Below are positions 49,462 through 58,980 of a stretch of 64,000 bases of DNA, in pieces. The notes below the pieces were generated by a model, which saw only the letters and a list, made by a program, of their open reading frames with translations, did not search any database and had not been told where the DNA came from. A program made the position numbers and the translations under genes. Positions within the stretch are counted from its first letter, which is position 1, and every line of letters starts with the position of its first letter. This DNA is from Streptomyces sp. CB01881 (lineage in GTDB: Bacteria; Actinomycetota; Actinomycetes; Streptomycetales; Streptomycetaceae): assembly GCF_002953255.1 (NCBI RefSeq), contig NZ_CP026498.1:7018211-7082210 (forward strand). Reading direction: 5' to 3'.

Positions 49462-51494
49462 CCGGTCCCCCCGTCGGTCGCGCCGTCCGTGGTCGCGGCT
49501 CCCGCCGCCACCCCGGCCCGATTCTCCCCGGCGCCCTGTGAGCCCTCTCCGGCGGCCGCTCCGACGCTCTGTGCGGCGCCCGCTCCGACGGCCTGCGCGG
49601 CGCCGCTCGCGGCGGCCTTCGCACCGAGGTGGCGGCGGACGAAGTCGATCTCCAGTCGCAGCTGCTTGATCCGCTCCTCGACGACGAGCGAGCCGTGTCC
49701 GGCGTCGTACCGGTACACCTCGTGCGGCGTGCCGAGCTGCTCCAGCCGTTCGACGTAGTTCTCGATCTGCCGGATCGGGCAGCGCGGGTCGTTGACCCCG
49801 GCGCTGATGTAGACCGGCACCCGCACCCGGTCGACGTAGGTGAGCGGCGAGGAGGCCGTCCAGCGCTCGGGCACCTCCTGCGGCGTGCCGCCGAAGAGCG
49901 TGCGGTCGAGCGACTTCAGCGCCTCCATCTCGTCCTCGTACGCGGTCAGGTAGTCCGCGACCGGGACGGCGGCGACGCCGAGCGCCCAGTTCTCCGGCTG
50001 CACGCCGAGACCGAGCAGGGTGAGGTAACCGCCCCAGGAGCCGCCGCTGAGGACGAGCCGGTCGGGATCGGCGAGTCCCTCGGCCACCGCCCACGCGCGG
50101 ACCGCGTCGATGTCCTCCAGCTCGATCAGGCCGACCCGCTCGCGCAGCGCGTCCGTCCAGGCCTGGCCGTAGCCGGTGGAACCGCGGTAGTTGACCCGGA
50201 CCACCGCGAAGCCGTGGTCCAGCCAGGCGGCCGGGCCGGCGGCGAAGGAGTCGCTGTCGTGGTGGGTCGGCCCGCCGTGGATCTCGAAGACGGTCGGGAA
50301 CGGACCGTCGCCGGCCCCGGCCGGCCGCTGGACCAGTGCGTGCACCCGCCCGCCGGGCCCGTCGACCCAGACGTCCTCGACCGGCACCGAGCGGGGCGGG
50401 ACCGTGCCCGGGGCCCGCAGCACCACCGTGCCGGCGGTGGAGCGGACGGCCGACGGCTCGGCGGCCGAGGACCAGAGGTACTCCACCGTGCCGTCCGGGC
50501 GGGGGGTGGCACCGCTGACGGTGCCGCGCGGGGTCTCCAGGCGGGTCAGGCGGCCGCCGTCGCCCGGGGCCTCGTCCAGCGAGTACGAGAACAGCTCGCT
50601 GCGCGCCTCGTACTCGTGCTCGACCAGCAGCGCGCGGGCCCCCGGGCGCCACTGCGCGGAGACGTCGCCGGGCAGCTCGCGGCCCTGCTCGTCGCGGAGC
50701 GGCAGCGCGGTCTCGGCGCCGGTGGCGACGTCCCAGATCACCGGTTCCCAGCGGCCGCTGCGCTGGTGGGCCACCAGCAGCCGGGTGTCGCCCTCGACGG
50801 GGGCGAAGCCGAGGCAGGCGACCCCGCGCGGCTCGTCGTGGCCGGTGACCTCGTCCAGCTCGGCGACGGTCGCGCCGTCCGCGAGCCGGACGACCCGGAT
50901 CGCCGAGTGCATCGCGTCGCCGTGCTCGGTGTGGTCGATGGCCAGCAGCGTGCTGTCGTGGCTGAGGTCGCCGACGCCGCCGTACTCCTCGTGCCGGTAG
51001 ATCTCCACCGCCTCCGCCGCGCCGGGGCGGCGCAGGTGCAGGGTGGTGCCGTGCTCGTCGGTGGAGCGGCCGACCACCACCGTGCCGTCCCGGCCGAGGG
51101 CGAGGCCCGCCGAGTAGGAGGCGGCCAGGCCGGGGACGGCCTCCTCGTTGGGGCCGGCCGCTCCGTCGGCGCCGTCGGCACCCCCGGGGCCGTCCGCCCG
51201 GCCGGCGAAGGGCTGGCGGCGCCAGATGCCGAACTCGTCGCCGTCGTTGTCGTCGAACCACCAGACCCAGGCGCCGTCGGGGGACAGCTCGGCGTCGGTG
51301 GTGCCGTTCGGGCGGTCGGTCACCCGGCGGTGGGTGTCGCCGGCGCGGTCCCAGGCGTACACCTCGTAGGTGCCGGTCGCGTTGGACACGTACAACGCCC
51401 GGTCGGGGGCGTCCTCCGCCCAGTCCGGGAGGGAAACCCGGGCCGCCCTGAACCGCTGCTCCCACGCCGGTACGGCGCTCTTCTCCTCGCTCAT
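49458..51494 (-). CDS. S9 family prolyl oligopeptidase-like serine peptidase
   Basis: The 678-aa protein has an N-terminal beta-propeller (DHTEHGDAMHSAIRVVRLADG and similar repeats) and a C-terminal alpha/beta-hydrolase domain from about residue 390. The nucleophile is the Ser of LSGGSWGGYLTLLG, the Asp lies in YISAGVNDPRCPIRQ, and the His in YRYDAGHGSLVVEER. There is no signal peptide, so it is cytosolic. The last 60 residues are an Ala/Gly-rich extension absent from typical members. It probably degrades short peptides. Confidence 0.9.
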   Translation of the reverse strand: MSEEKSAVPAWEQRFRAARVSLPDWAEDAPDRALYVSNATGTYEVYAWDRAGDTHRRVTDRPNGTTDAELSPDGAWVWWFDDNDGDEFGIWRRQPFAGRADGPGGADGADGAAGPNEEAVPGLAASYSAGLALGRDGTVVVGRSTDEHGTTLHLRRPGAAEAVEIYRHEEYGGVGDLSHDSTLLAIDHTEHGDAMHSAIRVVRLADGATVAELDEVTGHDEPRGVACLGFAPVEGDTRLLVAHQRSGRWEPVIWDVATGAETALPLRDEQGRELPGDVSAQWRPGARALLVEHEYEARSELFSYSLDEAPGDGGRLTRLETPRGTVSGATPRPDGTVEYLWSSAAEPSAVRSTAGTVVLRAPGTVPPRSVPVEDVWVDGPGGRVHALVQRPAGAGDGPFPTVFEIHGGPTHHDSDSFAAGPAAWLDHGFAVVRVNYRGSTGYGQAWTDALRERVGLIELEDIDAVRAWAVAEGLADPDRLVLSGGSWGGYLTLLGLGVQPENWALGVAAVPVADYLTAYEDEMEALKSLDRTLFGGTPQEVPERWTASSPLTYVDRVRVPVYISAGVNDPRCPIRQIENYVERLEQLGTPHEVYRYDAGHGSLVVEERIKQLRLEIDFVRRHLGAKAAASGAAQAVGAGAAQSVGAAAGEGSQGAGENRAGVAAGAATTDGATDGGTG

Positions 51495-51531
51495 CCACCC
51501 ATCCAACCCGATCGGGGGGACGGAACGGAAC

Positions 51532-51562
51532 GGGCGGGTGGGCCCTGGAGGCCCACCCGCCC
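51532..51562 (-). terminator. Terminator hairpin after DHA2 transporter gene
   Basis: GGGCGGGTGGGCC (51532-51544) pairs perfectly with 51550-51562 over a 5-nt loop. It lies 55 bp past the transporter stop and just upstream of the peptidase gene. Confidence 0.75.
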
Positions 51563-51616
51563 ACGTCTTCCCCGTCCTTCCCGGGCCCCGTGCTCCCGGC
51601 TGGCACCCTTCGGCGC

Positions 51617-53047
51617 TCAGGCCGCCCGGCGGGGCAGCAGCTGCACCAGGCCCACCAGTAGCAGCTCCAGCACCGCCAGTACCGCGACGCTCCGGCCGAA
51701 GGCGGCGGCCGGGTCGGCGGCGCCGTAGTAGACGATGCCGATCAGCGCGATCCCGAGCGAGCCGGCGACCTGCTGGACGGTGGCCACCACCCCCGCCGCC
51801 GAACCGGCCAGCTGCGGCTCCACCCCGGCCAGCACCACGGAGGTGACCGGTGCGATCACCAGGCCCATGCCGAGGCCGTCCACGAACAGGCCCGGCGCCA
51901 GCCACCAGACGCTGCCGGTCGCCCCGGCGGCGTGCACGGCGAGGCCGAGCAGCCCCAGCCCGGCGGCCATCAGCAGCCCGCCGAGCGCGACCGCCTGGCG
52001 GCCGAGGCGGGCGGCGACGCGGTGCGCGGTGGTCGAGGTGATCAGGTAGCCGACACCGATCGCGGTGAAGACCAGGCCCGCTCCGAGCGCGTCCAGGCCA
52101 CGGCCCGGCTGCAGGTACAGGGCGAGCACCAGGAAGAACGACGACTGGCCGAGCCAGAAGGCGAGTTGGGCGAGCAGTCCGGCGGCGAACGAGCGGGTCC
52201 GGAACAGCCGGGTGTCGACCAGCGGCGAGCCGGTGGCGCTGGTCCGGTGCTGGTGCACGGCGAAGGCGGCGAGCAGCGCGACGGAGCCCGCCAGGCAGAG
52301 CCAGGTCCAGAGTGGCCAGCCCTGCTCGCGGCCCTGGATCAGCGGCAGCACCAGGCCGGTCAGCGCGACGGTGACCAGCAGCACGCCCACCGGGTCCAGG
52401 CCGGGACGCTGCGGCGCGCGGGACTCCGGCAGGCAGCGGCGGACCATCGCGAGGGCGGCCAGGCCGACCGGCAGGTTGATCAGGAAGCAGCTGCGCCAGT
52501 CCAGCCCGAAGAGGTCGGCCCGGATCAGCACCCCGCCGATCAGCTGGCCGAACACCGCGCCGACGCCCATCGTCAGCCCGTACATCGCGAACGCCCGGGC
52601 CTGCGCCGCACCGCTGAACGCCGTCCGCAGGATCGCCAGCACCTGCGGCCCCATCAGCGCCGCCGCCAGGCCCTGCGCGACCCGTGCGCCGACCAGCGCG
52701 GCTGCGGTGGGGGCCAGGCCGCAGCCGGCCGAGGCGAGCGTGAACAGGGCCAGACCGAGGGCGAACACCCGGCGCCGGCCGTACCGGTCGCCGAGCCGCC
52801 CGGCGGTGACCAGGCCGGCCGCGAGGGCCAGGCTGAAGCCGGCGATCACCCACTGGACGGCCGCGGGGCCGGCGCCCAGGTCGGCCTGGACGGAGGGGAC
52901 GGCGACGTTGACGACGAAGACGTCGAGGGCGGTCATGAAGGTGGCGGTCAGGACGACCGGCAGCAGGCCCCGGGTGGAGGAACCGGCCCCGGTGGGGGCC
53001 TGCCGGGCCTCGGGGGCGGCCGTGCGGGTGGGCAGGGCGGTGCTCAT
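51617..53047 (-). CDS. DHA2-family MFS transporter (EmrB/QacA type)
   Basis: The 476-aa protein has about 14 hydrophobic helices. Motif A GRLGDRYGRRRVFALGL, the N-terminal LTATFMTALDVFVVNVAVPSVQ and the motif C-like GLTMGVGAVFGQLIGGVL identify a drug/proton antiporter of the DHA2 branch. It is transcribed with the upstream SnoaL-like gene (122-bp gap), opposite the LuxR regulator gene. It is probably an export pump for hydrophobic or antibiotic compounds. Confidence 0.9.
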   Translation of the reverse strand: MSTALPTRTAAPEARQAPTGAGSSTRGLLPVVLTATFMTALDVFVVNVAVPSVQADLGAGPAAVQWVIAGFSLALAAGLVTAGRLGDRYGRRRVFALGLALFTLASAGCGLAPTAAALVGARVAQGLAAALMGPQVLAILRTAFSGAAQARAFAMYGLTMGVGAVFGQLIGGVLIRADLFGLDWRSCFLINLPVGLAALAMVRRCLPESRAPQRPGLDPVGVLLVTVALTGLVLPLIQGREQGWPLWTWLCLAGSVALLAAFAVHQHRTSATGSPLVDTRLFRTRSFAAGLLAQLAFWLGQSSFFLVLALYLQPGRGLDALGAGLVFTAIGVGYLITSTTAHRVAARLGRQAVALGGLLMAAGLGLLGLAVHAAGATGSVWWLAPGLFVDGLGMGLVIAPVTSVVLAGVEPQLAGSAAGVVATVQQVAGSLGIALIGIVYYGAADPAAAFGRSVAVLAVLELLLVGLVQLLPRRAA

Positions 53048-53169
53048 CGCGGGTGCTCCTCGCGGGGTCGGCGGGGTCGGCGGGGCGGGCCCGGTCGCGG
53101 GCCCGCCCGTGCGGTTCGGTGGTGCGGGGTGGGGCGGTCGGTCGCTCCGGCGGCGCCGGGCGCGGCGGC

Positions 53170-53610
53170 TCAGGCGCCCGGGACGCGGTCCAGGAAGCCG
53201 TACACCGAGGCGATCCGGCCGTCCGGGCCGGCCACCAGCACGTCGAACCCGATCACCAGCGGCTCCTCGCCGGCCGGCCCGAGGTTCCAGGTGAACCGGG
53301 CGATGTCGTGGTGCGCGTCGACCGCACCCAGGGTGAACTCCAGGCCCGGGAACTGCGCCTGGGCCGCGCCGATCAGCGCGTCCACGCCGTCCCGGCCGGT
53401 GACCGCGGCCAGCGGGTCGGTGTAGCTGCCGTCCTCGGCCCACGCCTGGTCGATCAGCTTGCGGCGGGCGGCCGGGTCGGTCTCGTTCCAGACGGCGAGG
53501 TAGCGCTCGGCGAGCTGCTGGAGGTCGGCGGGCTGCCGGAGGTCGGCGGGCCGGGCGTCGGCCGCCTGGGTGCCGGCCTGTCGGGCGTCGGTCTGCTGGA
53601 GGTTCGTCAT
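53170..53610 (-). CDS. SnoaL/NTF2-like protein
   Basis: The 146-aa protein has a Gln/Ala/Asp-rich N-terminus (about 1-30) and an NTF2-like domain: LAERYLAVWNETDPAARRKLIDQAWAEDGSYTDPLA, FPGLEFTLGAVDAHHDIARFTWNLGP and GFDVLVAGPDGRIASVYGFLD. The cone-shaped fold holds hydrophobic ligands or acts as a small isomerase or hydrolase. It precedes the MFS pump gene and may be co-transcribed with it. Confidence 0.85.
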   Translation of the reverse strand: MTNLQQTDARQAGTQAADARPADLRQPADLQQLAERYLAVWNETDPAARRKLIDQAWAEDGSYTDPLAAVTGRDGVDALIGAAQAQFPGLEFTLGAVDAHHDIARFTWNLGPAGEEPLVIGFDVLVAGPDGRIASVYGFLDRVPGA

Positions 53611-53765
53611 GCTCTTCTCCCGTGTGCCGCTTGGCTGTTTGGCGGGTCGTTCCCGCTGGTCATGAAGGTACGGGCGGCGCGCGGCGGGCGAATCTGTCAC
53701 GGATAGGTAGGGGCGGGTACGTCACTCGGTGCGGGGTGGGCGGGCCGCGCCAGTAGGGTCGGGGG

Positions 53766-56582
53766 ATGGGGATGCTCTACGGGCGGGAACAGGAGCAGGC
53801 CGTCGTCGACGCGCTGCTCGACGGGGCGAGGGCGGGCCGCAGCGGGGTGCTGGTGCTGCGCGGCGAGCCCGGGATCGGCAAGACGGCGCTGCTGGAGTAC
53901 GCGGTGGCGGCGGCCGGCGAGGCGTTCCGGGTGGTCCGGGCGACGGGGGTCGAGTACGAGGCCGAACTCCCGTTCGCCGGGCTGAGTCTGCTGCTCGCAC
54001 CCGGCCTGGACCGGCTCTCCGCGCTGCCCGGCCCGCAACGGCGCTCCCTGGAAGGCGCGTTCGGACTCGGTGAGGACGCGGCGCCGGCCGGCGCGCCCGG
54101 CGACCGGCTGCTGACCGGGCTGGCCACTCTCGGACTTCTCGCCGAACTCGCCGCTGAACAACCGTTGTTGTGCCTCGTCGACGATGTCCAGTGGCTGGAC
54201 CGGGCCTCGCTGGACGCACTGCTGCTCGCCGCCCGCCGGCTCCAGGCGGAGGGTGTCGCCCTGGTGCTCGCCGTCCGGGATGCGGGCGCGGGGGGTGCCG
54301 GGGCGGCCGGTGGTGCTGCGGACGGCCTGCCGCTGGCGGGTCTTCCCGAGCTCCGGCTGGCCGGTCTGCCCGAGTCGGCCGCCGCCCGACTCCTGGATGC
54401 CCGAACGGCGGTGGAGCTCACCGGCGGAGTCCGCCGCCGGCTGCTCGCCGAGGCCGCCGGCAACCCGCTGGCGCTCACCGAACTGCCCGTCGCTGCGGGG
54501 GAGTCCGCCGTCGGGGACGCCGCCGCCGCGCCCGGTGTACTGCCGCTCACCAGTCGTCTGCAGATCGCCTTCCATGGCCAGGTCACCGGCCTTCCGCCGG
54601 CCACCCAGAACCTGCTGCTGGTCGCCGCGGCCGAGGAGAACGGGGACCTCGCCGTCGTCCTCGCGGCCGCCGCCGCCCTCGGCGTGACCGCCGAACACCT
54701 CGCCCCGGCCGAAGAGTCGGGCCTGGTCCACGTCGACGCGGACCGTCGGCTCGTCTTCCGGCACCCCCTGCTGCGGGCCGCCATCCTCCAACGTGCACCG
54801 CTACAGCAGAAACTGACGGTTCATCGGGTCATCGGCGAGGCGCTGGAGGACGGCGACCGCCGCACCTGGCACCTGGCCCTCGCCGCCACCGCCCCCGATG
54901 CCGAACTCGCCGACGCGCTGGAACGCACCGCCGTCCGCGCCGAGGCCCGCGGCGGCCACGGCGGCGCCGCCGCCGCGTACGAACGCGCCGCGCGCCTCAC
55001 CCCCGACCGCGACGGCGCCACCCGCCGCCTCGTTCTGGCCGCCGAAGCCGCCACTGAGGAAGGCAAGTTGGAACAGGCCGAGGCGCTCGCCGAACGGGCC
55101 GGCGCGCGCACCGACGACGCCCTGGCCCATGCGCTGCTCGACCACGTCCGGGCCACCGCACACTTCTGGCGTGGCTCCTACCCCACCGCCTACCGGCTGC
55201 TGCTCGATGCGGCCGGCACCGGCATCGAGCCGTCGCACGCCGCCCGGATGCTCTTCCAGGCGTTCCACGCCGCCTGGTACGCGGGCGAGGAGCCGGTGGT
55301 CGCCGTCCTCGACCGGCTGGCCGCGGTCCTGGCCGAACTGCCGGAGGACGACCCGCTCACCCCGCTGGCCCGGCACCTTCCCGCCGCCGTGCTGCCCGCC
55401 CTCGGCCGCCCCGCCGGGCCGCTGCCGGCCGCCCGGGACACGGCGGCGGCGGCCCGCCGGGCGGGCGCCGAAACCCCGGGCGACCTGGTCCAGCTGTGCG
55501 GGGCGACGCTGATCCTCGGCCGGGACGCCGAGACCGCCGAACTCGCCGCCGAACTCGTCGCCGAGGCCCGCGCCAAGGGCGTCGTCGGCGTGCTGCCCAC
55601 GCTCCAGTTCTTCGCCGCCGAGGCGGAGCTGTTCCACGGACGCCACCGCGACGCCGAGGTCACCGCCACCGAGGCGCTCGCCCTCGCCCGCGACACCGGG
55701 CAGCACCAGTGGGTCAGCCAGCTCAGCGCCCTGCTCGCCTGCCTGGCCGCGCTCGCCGGCGACGCGGACCAGGTCGCGGCGCTCACCGCGACGGCCCGGA
55801 CGGCGACGGCGCTGACCACGAGCACGCCGGGCGGCGGTACGGCCGGCTCCGCGGCCGCGGCCCCCGGCGAACCGTGGGCCCAGTGGGCGCTCGCCCTGCT
55901 CGACCTCGGCCACGGCCGGGCCGGCGACGCCGCCGACCGGCTCCAGGGCCTCACCACCGGTCCCTACCGGCACCACGTCAGCGGCACCCGGGCCGTCCCC
56001 GACCTGGTCGAGGCCGCCGTCCGCCTCGGCGCCCCCGAGTGCGCCGCCGAACCGTACGAGCGGTTCGCCCGCTGGGCCGGCGCCGCCGCCGTGCCGTGGG
56101 CCGAGGCGCTGAGGCTGCGCTGCCAGGCCCTGCTCGGCTCGGACGAACTCGCCGAGTCCGCCTACCGCGCCGCCCTCGGCCTCCACGACGGCACCCACCG
56201 CCCCTTCGAGCAGGCCCGCACCGGGCTGCTCTACGGCGAGTGGCTGCGCCGCGAACGCCGCCGCACCGACGCCCGCCCCCACCTGCGCGCCGCCCTGGAG
56301 ACCTTCGAACGCCTCGGCGCCCGCCCCTGGGCCGACCGCGCCCGTACCGAACTCACTGCCACCGGCGCCAGCGCCCCCGCCCCGGCCGACGCCCCCGCGG
56401 GCGCGCTCACGGCGCTCACCCCGCAGGAGCTCCAGATCGCCCGGCTCGCCGCCCAGGGCCTCACCAACCGCGACATCGCCGCCCAGCTCTTCCTCAGCCC
56501 CCGCACCGTCGGCCACCACCTCTACAAGGCCTACCCGAAGCTCGGAATCGCCTCCCGGACGGACCTCCCGGCGCTGTTCTGA
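53766..56582 (+). CDS. Large LuxR (LAL) family regulator with AAA ATPase
   Basis: The 938-aa protein has an N-terminal STAND/AAA-type ATPase (Walker A LRGEPGIGKTALL about 31-43; Walker B PLLCLVDDVQWLD about 133-145), a long TPR-like helical middle and a C-terminal LuxR helix-turn-helix (LTPQELQIARLAAQGLTNRD to RTVGHHLYKAYPKLGI, about 878-925). It is the classic LAL activator architecture, often linked to secondary-metabolite or export genes. It is divergent from the SnoaL-like/MFS unit, which it may control. The helix SPRTVGHHLYKAYPKLGI is slightly atypical (YPKL instead of FxKL). Confidence 0.9.
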   Translation: MGMLYGREQEQAVVDALLDGARAGRSGVLVLRGEPGIGKTALLEYAVAAAGEAFRVVRATGVEYEAELPFAGLSLLLAPGLDRLSALPGPQRRSLEGAFGLGEDAAPAGAPGDRLLTGLATLGLLAELAAEQPLLCLVDDVQWLDRASLDALLLAARRLQAEGVALVLAVRDAGAGGAGAAGGAADGLPLAGLPELRLAGLPESAAARLLDARTAVELTGGVRRRLLAEAAGNPLALTELPVAAGESAVGDAAAAPGVLPLTSRLQIAFHGQVTGLPPATQNLLLVAAAEENGDLAVVLAAAAALGVTAEHLAPAEESGLVHVDADRRLVFRHPLLRAAILQRAPLQQKLTVHRVIGEALEDGDRRTWHLALAATAPDAELADALERTAVRAEARGGHGGAAAAYERAARLTPDRDGATRRLVLAAEAATEEGKLEQAEALAERAGARTDDALAHALLDHVRATAHFWRGSYPTAYRLLLDAAGTGIEPSHAARMLFQAFHAAWYAGEEPVVAVLDRLAAVLAELPEDDPLTPLARHLPAAVLPALGRPAGPLPAARDTAAAARRAGAETPGDLVQLCGATLILGRDAETAELAAELVAEARAKGVVGVLPTLQFFAAEAELFHGRHRDAEVTATEALALARDTGQHQWVSQLSALLACLAALAGDADQVAALTATARTATALTTSTPGGGTAGSAAAAPGEPWAQWALALLDLGHGRAGDAADRLQGLTTGPYRHHVSGTRAVPDLVEAAVRLGAPECAAEPYERFARWAGAAAVPWAEALRLRCQALLGSDELAESAYRAALGLHDGTHRPFEQARTGLLYGEWLRRERRRTDARPHLRAALETFERLGARPWADRARTELTATGASAPAPADAPAGALTALTPQELQIARLAAQGLTNRDIAAQLFLSPRTVGHHLYKAYPKLGIASRTDLPALF

Positions 56583-56620
56583 CCTCCGCCGGGCCGGTCC
56601 GGCCAGGGCGTCGGGTCGCT

Positions 56621-56914
56621 CGCCGGCCGCCGCCGCGATGCCGTCGGCGCGGGCGTACTGCCCGTCCGTCAGGCTGATCCCCGAAGTGCCCACGTTCTCC
56701 GCCAGGCGCCTGCCGAGCCGGTCCCCGGGAGGGGCAGGACGTCGGGCGAGCGGTGCAGCAGCCACACCTGCGCCGTCCGGGCCGGGGTGGCGCCGATCAC
56801 ACGGGCGACCTCGGCGACCGGGCCGTCCGCGCCGGCGTGACCACCGACGGCGATCGGGAGGAACGGCAGGAAGGCGATGCCCCGCTCGGCGGTGAAACCG
56901 GCCACCTCGTCGCC
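56621..56914 (-). pseudogene. Aldo/keto reductase remnant
   Basis: In one reverse frame GDEVAGFTAERGIAFLPFLPIAVGG, then VAEVARVIGATPARTAQVWLLHRSPDVLPLPGTGS, matches the C-terminal half of aldo/keto reductases. At about 56705 the frame changes and LAENVGTSGISLTDGQYARADGIAAA supplies the family's ending. The N-terminal barrel is missing. It is a truncated, frameshifted pseudogene between the LuxR gene and the tRNA-Pro island boundary. Confidence 0.75.
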
Positions 56915-57065
56915 GGCCGTTTCGACGGGGGAACCCGCGGGCACATCCGCAGGGTGGCCCCGCTCACACGCCATCGGCGGCCCCGCCCTGCCCGCCCTGG
57001 CGGGCCGTCAGCCCGGCCCCGGGGGCCGAGGCCACGGCAACGGGCTTTCGCGTTTGCGCATACGT

Positions 57066-57101
57066 CAGAGGCCCTACCGGATCTCTCCGATAGGGCCTCT
57101 G
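57066..57101 (-). terminator. tRNA-Pro terminator hairpin
   Basis: CAGAGGCCCTA (57066) pairs with TAGGGCCTCTG (ending 57101), with an inner CGGA/TCCG. It follows the 3' end of the displaced tRNA-Pro fragment. Confidence 0.7.
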
Positions 57102-57109
57102 TACTACTG

Positions 57110-57153
57110 GGTCGGGGTGGCGGGATTTGAACCCACGGCCTCTTCGTCCCGAA
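57110..57153 (-). repeat. att site: truncated tRNA-Pro 3' end
   Basis: The reverse strand reads from the anticodon loop (TTCGGGA, anticodon CGG) through CGAAG, the variable loop and T-arm GTGGG-TTCAAAT-CCCGC to acceptor CACCCCG plus ACC. No 5' half is present on the right, so it is the displaced 3' end left by integration. Confidence 0.8.
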
Positions 57154-57261
57154 TGAGGGCCGGGGCGGCGGCCAACCTGCGCAGATGTGCGAACGTGCAG
57201 GTCAAAGCGTCGGGTTCCGTTGGTCGCCCTGGGCTTTGCGCGGGATGAATCTCAAGATCTT

Positions 57262-57289
57262 CTCCCAGGCTTCTCCCAGCGGCTCCCAG
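57262..57289. repeat. Three CTCCCAG repeats, candidate integrase arm sites
   Basis: CTCCCAG lies at 57262-57268, 57273-57279 and 57283-57289, about one helical turn apart, some 110 bp inside the tRNA-Pro att. The first two extend to CTTCTCCCAG. Confidence 0.5.
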
Positions 57290-57308
57290 TGCGCGGCCGA
57301 GAGCGGAG

Positions 57309-58061
57309 TCAGTTGTTGACTCGCCACCCTTCGAGCGCGGACAGTGCCCGTGCCCGTGCCTCGACGACGGCCATGCGCGCCGACCGCTCACCCTCGTGCA
57401 CGTGCGCGGCCTGGCTGGTGCTCTGTCCGGGCCACTTGCGGTACAGAAGGCCTGTCTCGGCGCTGAACCACCCCCGGCTCACCGCGTTCAGGGCGAGCAG
57501 AAGGCCCGTGTCCTCGGATGCGGGGAGTGCCATCCAACCGCCGAGTGCCAGAAGCAGGTCCCGCCGGACGCACAGCGTTGCGGGGTGCACCTGGGCGCGG
57601 AAGTCATGGGCCTTCCAGTGCTCCAGCACGGCGCCGCGCTCAATCGAGCCTTCCGGCGGGTCCTGGTCGAACCCGACGGTGGAGCCGTCCGGCAGAAGGT
57701 CGAGCACGCGGGACGTGCTCCAGCAGATGCCTGGCTTGTTCAGTGCGGCCAGATCGCGGGCCAGGGTGCCCGGGGTCAGCATGTCGTCGGCGTCCAGGAC
57801 TTTGACGAAGTCGCCTTCGGCCCGCGACAGCGCGAGAGTTCGGGCCACGCCGGCGCGCCCGTGGCGGCCCTGGCCGAAGCTGATCCGAGAGTCGTCGGGG
57901 ACGTGCGGTGCCACCGCGTCCGTCTCCCCGTCCTCCTGGATCACCCACTGCCAGCCCCATCCGTCGGGAAGCTGCTGGTCGACAAGCGACTTGTAGGCAT
58001 CGGTCAGGAACGGCGCCGACGGTCCATGCACCGCCGTAATGACGGTCACGATGTTGGTCAT
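57309..58061 (-). CDS. Family 2 glycosyltransferase
   Basis: The 250-aa protein begins MTNIVTVITAVHGPSAPFLT, a GT-A fold start. FVKVLDADDMLTPGTL contains the metal-binding D-x-D (LDADD), and VRRDLLLALGGW and SEDTGLLLAL are typical later GT2 elements. There are no transmembrane segments. It lies two bases after the stop codon of the GntR gene, so the two form an operon. A glycosyltransferase next to the repressor recurs in streptomycete integrative elements; the acceptor is unknown. Confidence 0.85.
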   Translation of the reverse strand: MTNIVTVITAVHGPSAPFLTDAYKSLVDQQLPDGWGWQWVIQEDGETDAVAPHVPDDSRISFGQGRHGRAGVARTLALSRAEGDFVKVLDADDMLTPGTLARDLAALNKPGICWSTSRVLDLLPDGSTVGFDQDPPEGSIERGAVLEHWKAHDFRAQVHPATLCVRRDLLLALGGWMALPASEDTGLLLALNAVSRGWFSAETGLLYRKWPGQSTSQAAHVHEGERSARMAVVEARARALSALEGWRVNN

Positions 58062-58063
58062 GC

Positions 58064-58852
58064 TCACCACCTTGTCAGCTTGCTCGTGAAGGTCAGCTCG
58101 GTTCGATCGCCCGGAAGGACGACGTCGGACACCTCGACTACCCGGTCGTTGATGTCGACGCTGACCTTTCGGCAGATGATCACCGACACGCCAACCGGCA
58201 GGCCCAGATCCTCGGCCTCCTCCGGCGTGGGCGGCCGGGCCCGGAACGTCTCCACGATCCGATCCAGCTCGATTCCCACCGTCCAAAGCTGGTTTTGGGT
58301 CCCTCCGGGCCACGGCTCCTGATCGTCACGCAGCAGGTCAGGGTTGCCGGCGACCATGTCGAGTACCAGGTAGGACTCCGCGCGGTTGAGTGGCGTTCGT
58401 TCCTCCCGGTTCCGGGTTCGGTACGTCCTGCGAAGCAGCATCGTGCCCTCGGGCACGCCGAACTCGTTCGCAAGCTCCTCTGTTGCCGGCACTTGCGCGT
58501 ACTTGGCCTCGAAGACCAAGTCGTCAATGGTCAGACCGGTGTCGCGCTCGGTCGCTCCCGTCTTGACCCGCACGGATTCGGGCTGGCGCGCCCGGTCCTT
58601 CTCCCACTGGTGACGCGCCCCGTCCCGGACGACCTTGGTCGGCTCCTTCCGGACGAACGTCCCCCGACCGTGCTGCTTCTCGACCAGGCCTTCAGCCTCC
58701 AGGACGCCGACCGCCTGCCGCACTGTTGGCACGCTCGTTCCGTACTGATCGGCTAGCGCCGTCTCGGCCGGAAGCCTCTCGCCAGGCTTGCGCTGACCTG
58801 CGCGGATCTCTTCCCGCAGCGCGTCTGCGATGCGCTCGTACACCTTCGCCAT
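58064..58852 (-). CDS. GntR family repressor with UTRA domain (KorSA-like)
   Basis: The 262-aa protein starts MAKVYERIADALREEIRAGQ, with the winged helix at about 10-70 (LPAETALADQYGTSVPTVRQAVGVLEAEGLVEK) and a UTRA ligand domain (about 95-255). Longer upstream reading to 58903 lacks support. KorSA of pSAM2 is a GntR-type repressor of transfer and replication genes. Here the sites in the adjacent promoter region (58898-58980) suggest the same job. Confidence 0.85.
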   Translation of the reverse strand: MAKVYERIADALREEIRAGQRKPGERLPAETALADQYGTSVPTVRQAVGVLEAEGLVEKQHGRGTFVRKEPTKVVRDGARHQWEKDRARQPESVRVKTGATERDTGLTIDDLVFEAKYAQVPATEELANEFGVPEGTMLLRRTYRTRNREERTPLNRAESYLVLDMVAGNPDLLRDDQEPWPGGTQNQLWTVGIELDRIVETFRARPPTPEEAEDLGLPVGVSVIICRKVSVDINDRVVEVSDVVLPGDRTELTFTSKLTRW

Positions 58853-58897
58853 GGTGGCCTCCGCCGTCCCTCGGTGTGTGACTCGCCCAGGATAAGT

Positions 58898-58980
58898 CCT
58901 CAAGAGGAGTTGACGACTTCCTGAGAACCCGTCATAGTCATTCGCAGCTCCTAAAGAGGAGTTGAGGACAAGACCTCAAC
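58898..58980. promoter_or_regulatory. Repressor operators and divergent promoter of the AICE transfer module
   Basis: CCTCAAGAGGAGTTGACGAC (58898-58917) recurs as CCTAAAGAGGAGTTGAGGAC (58950-58969), two mismatches in 20 bp and 52 bp apart. The second overlaps the perfect dyad GTTGAGG-n6-CCTCAAC (58961-58980). A promoter-like TTGACG (58910) with a 17-bp spacer and CATAGT (58933-58938) lies between them. The GntR protein is the likely binder. Confidence 0.6.
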
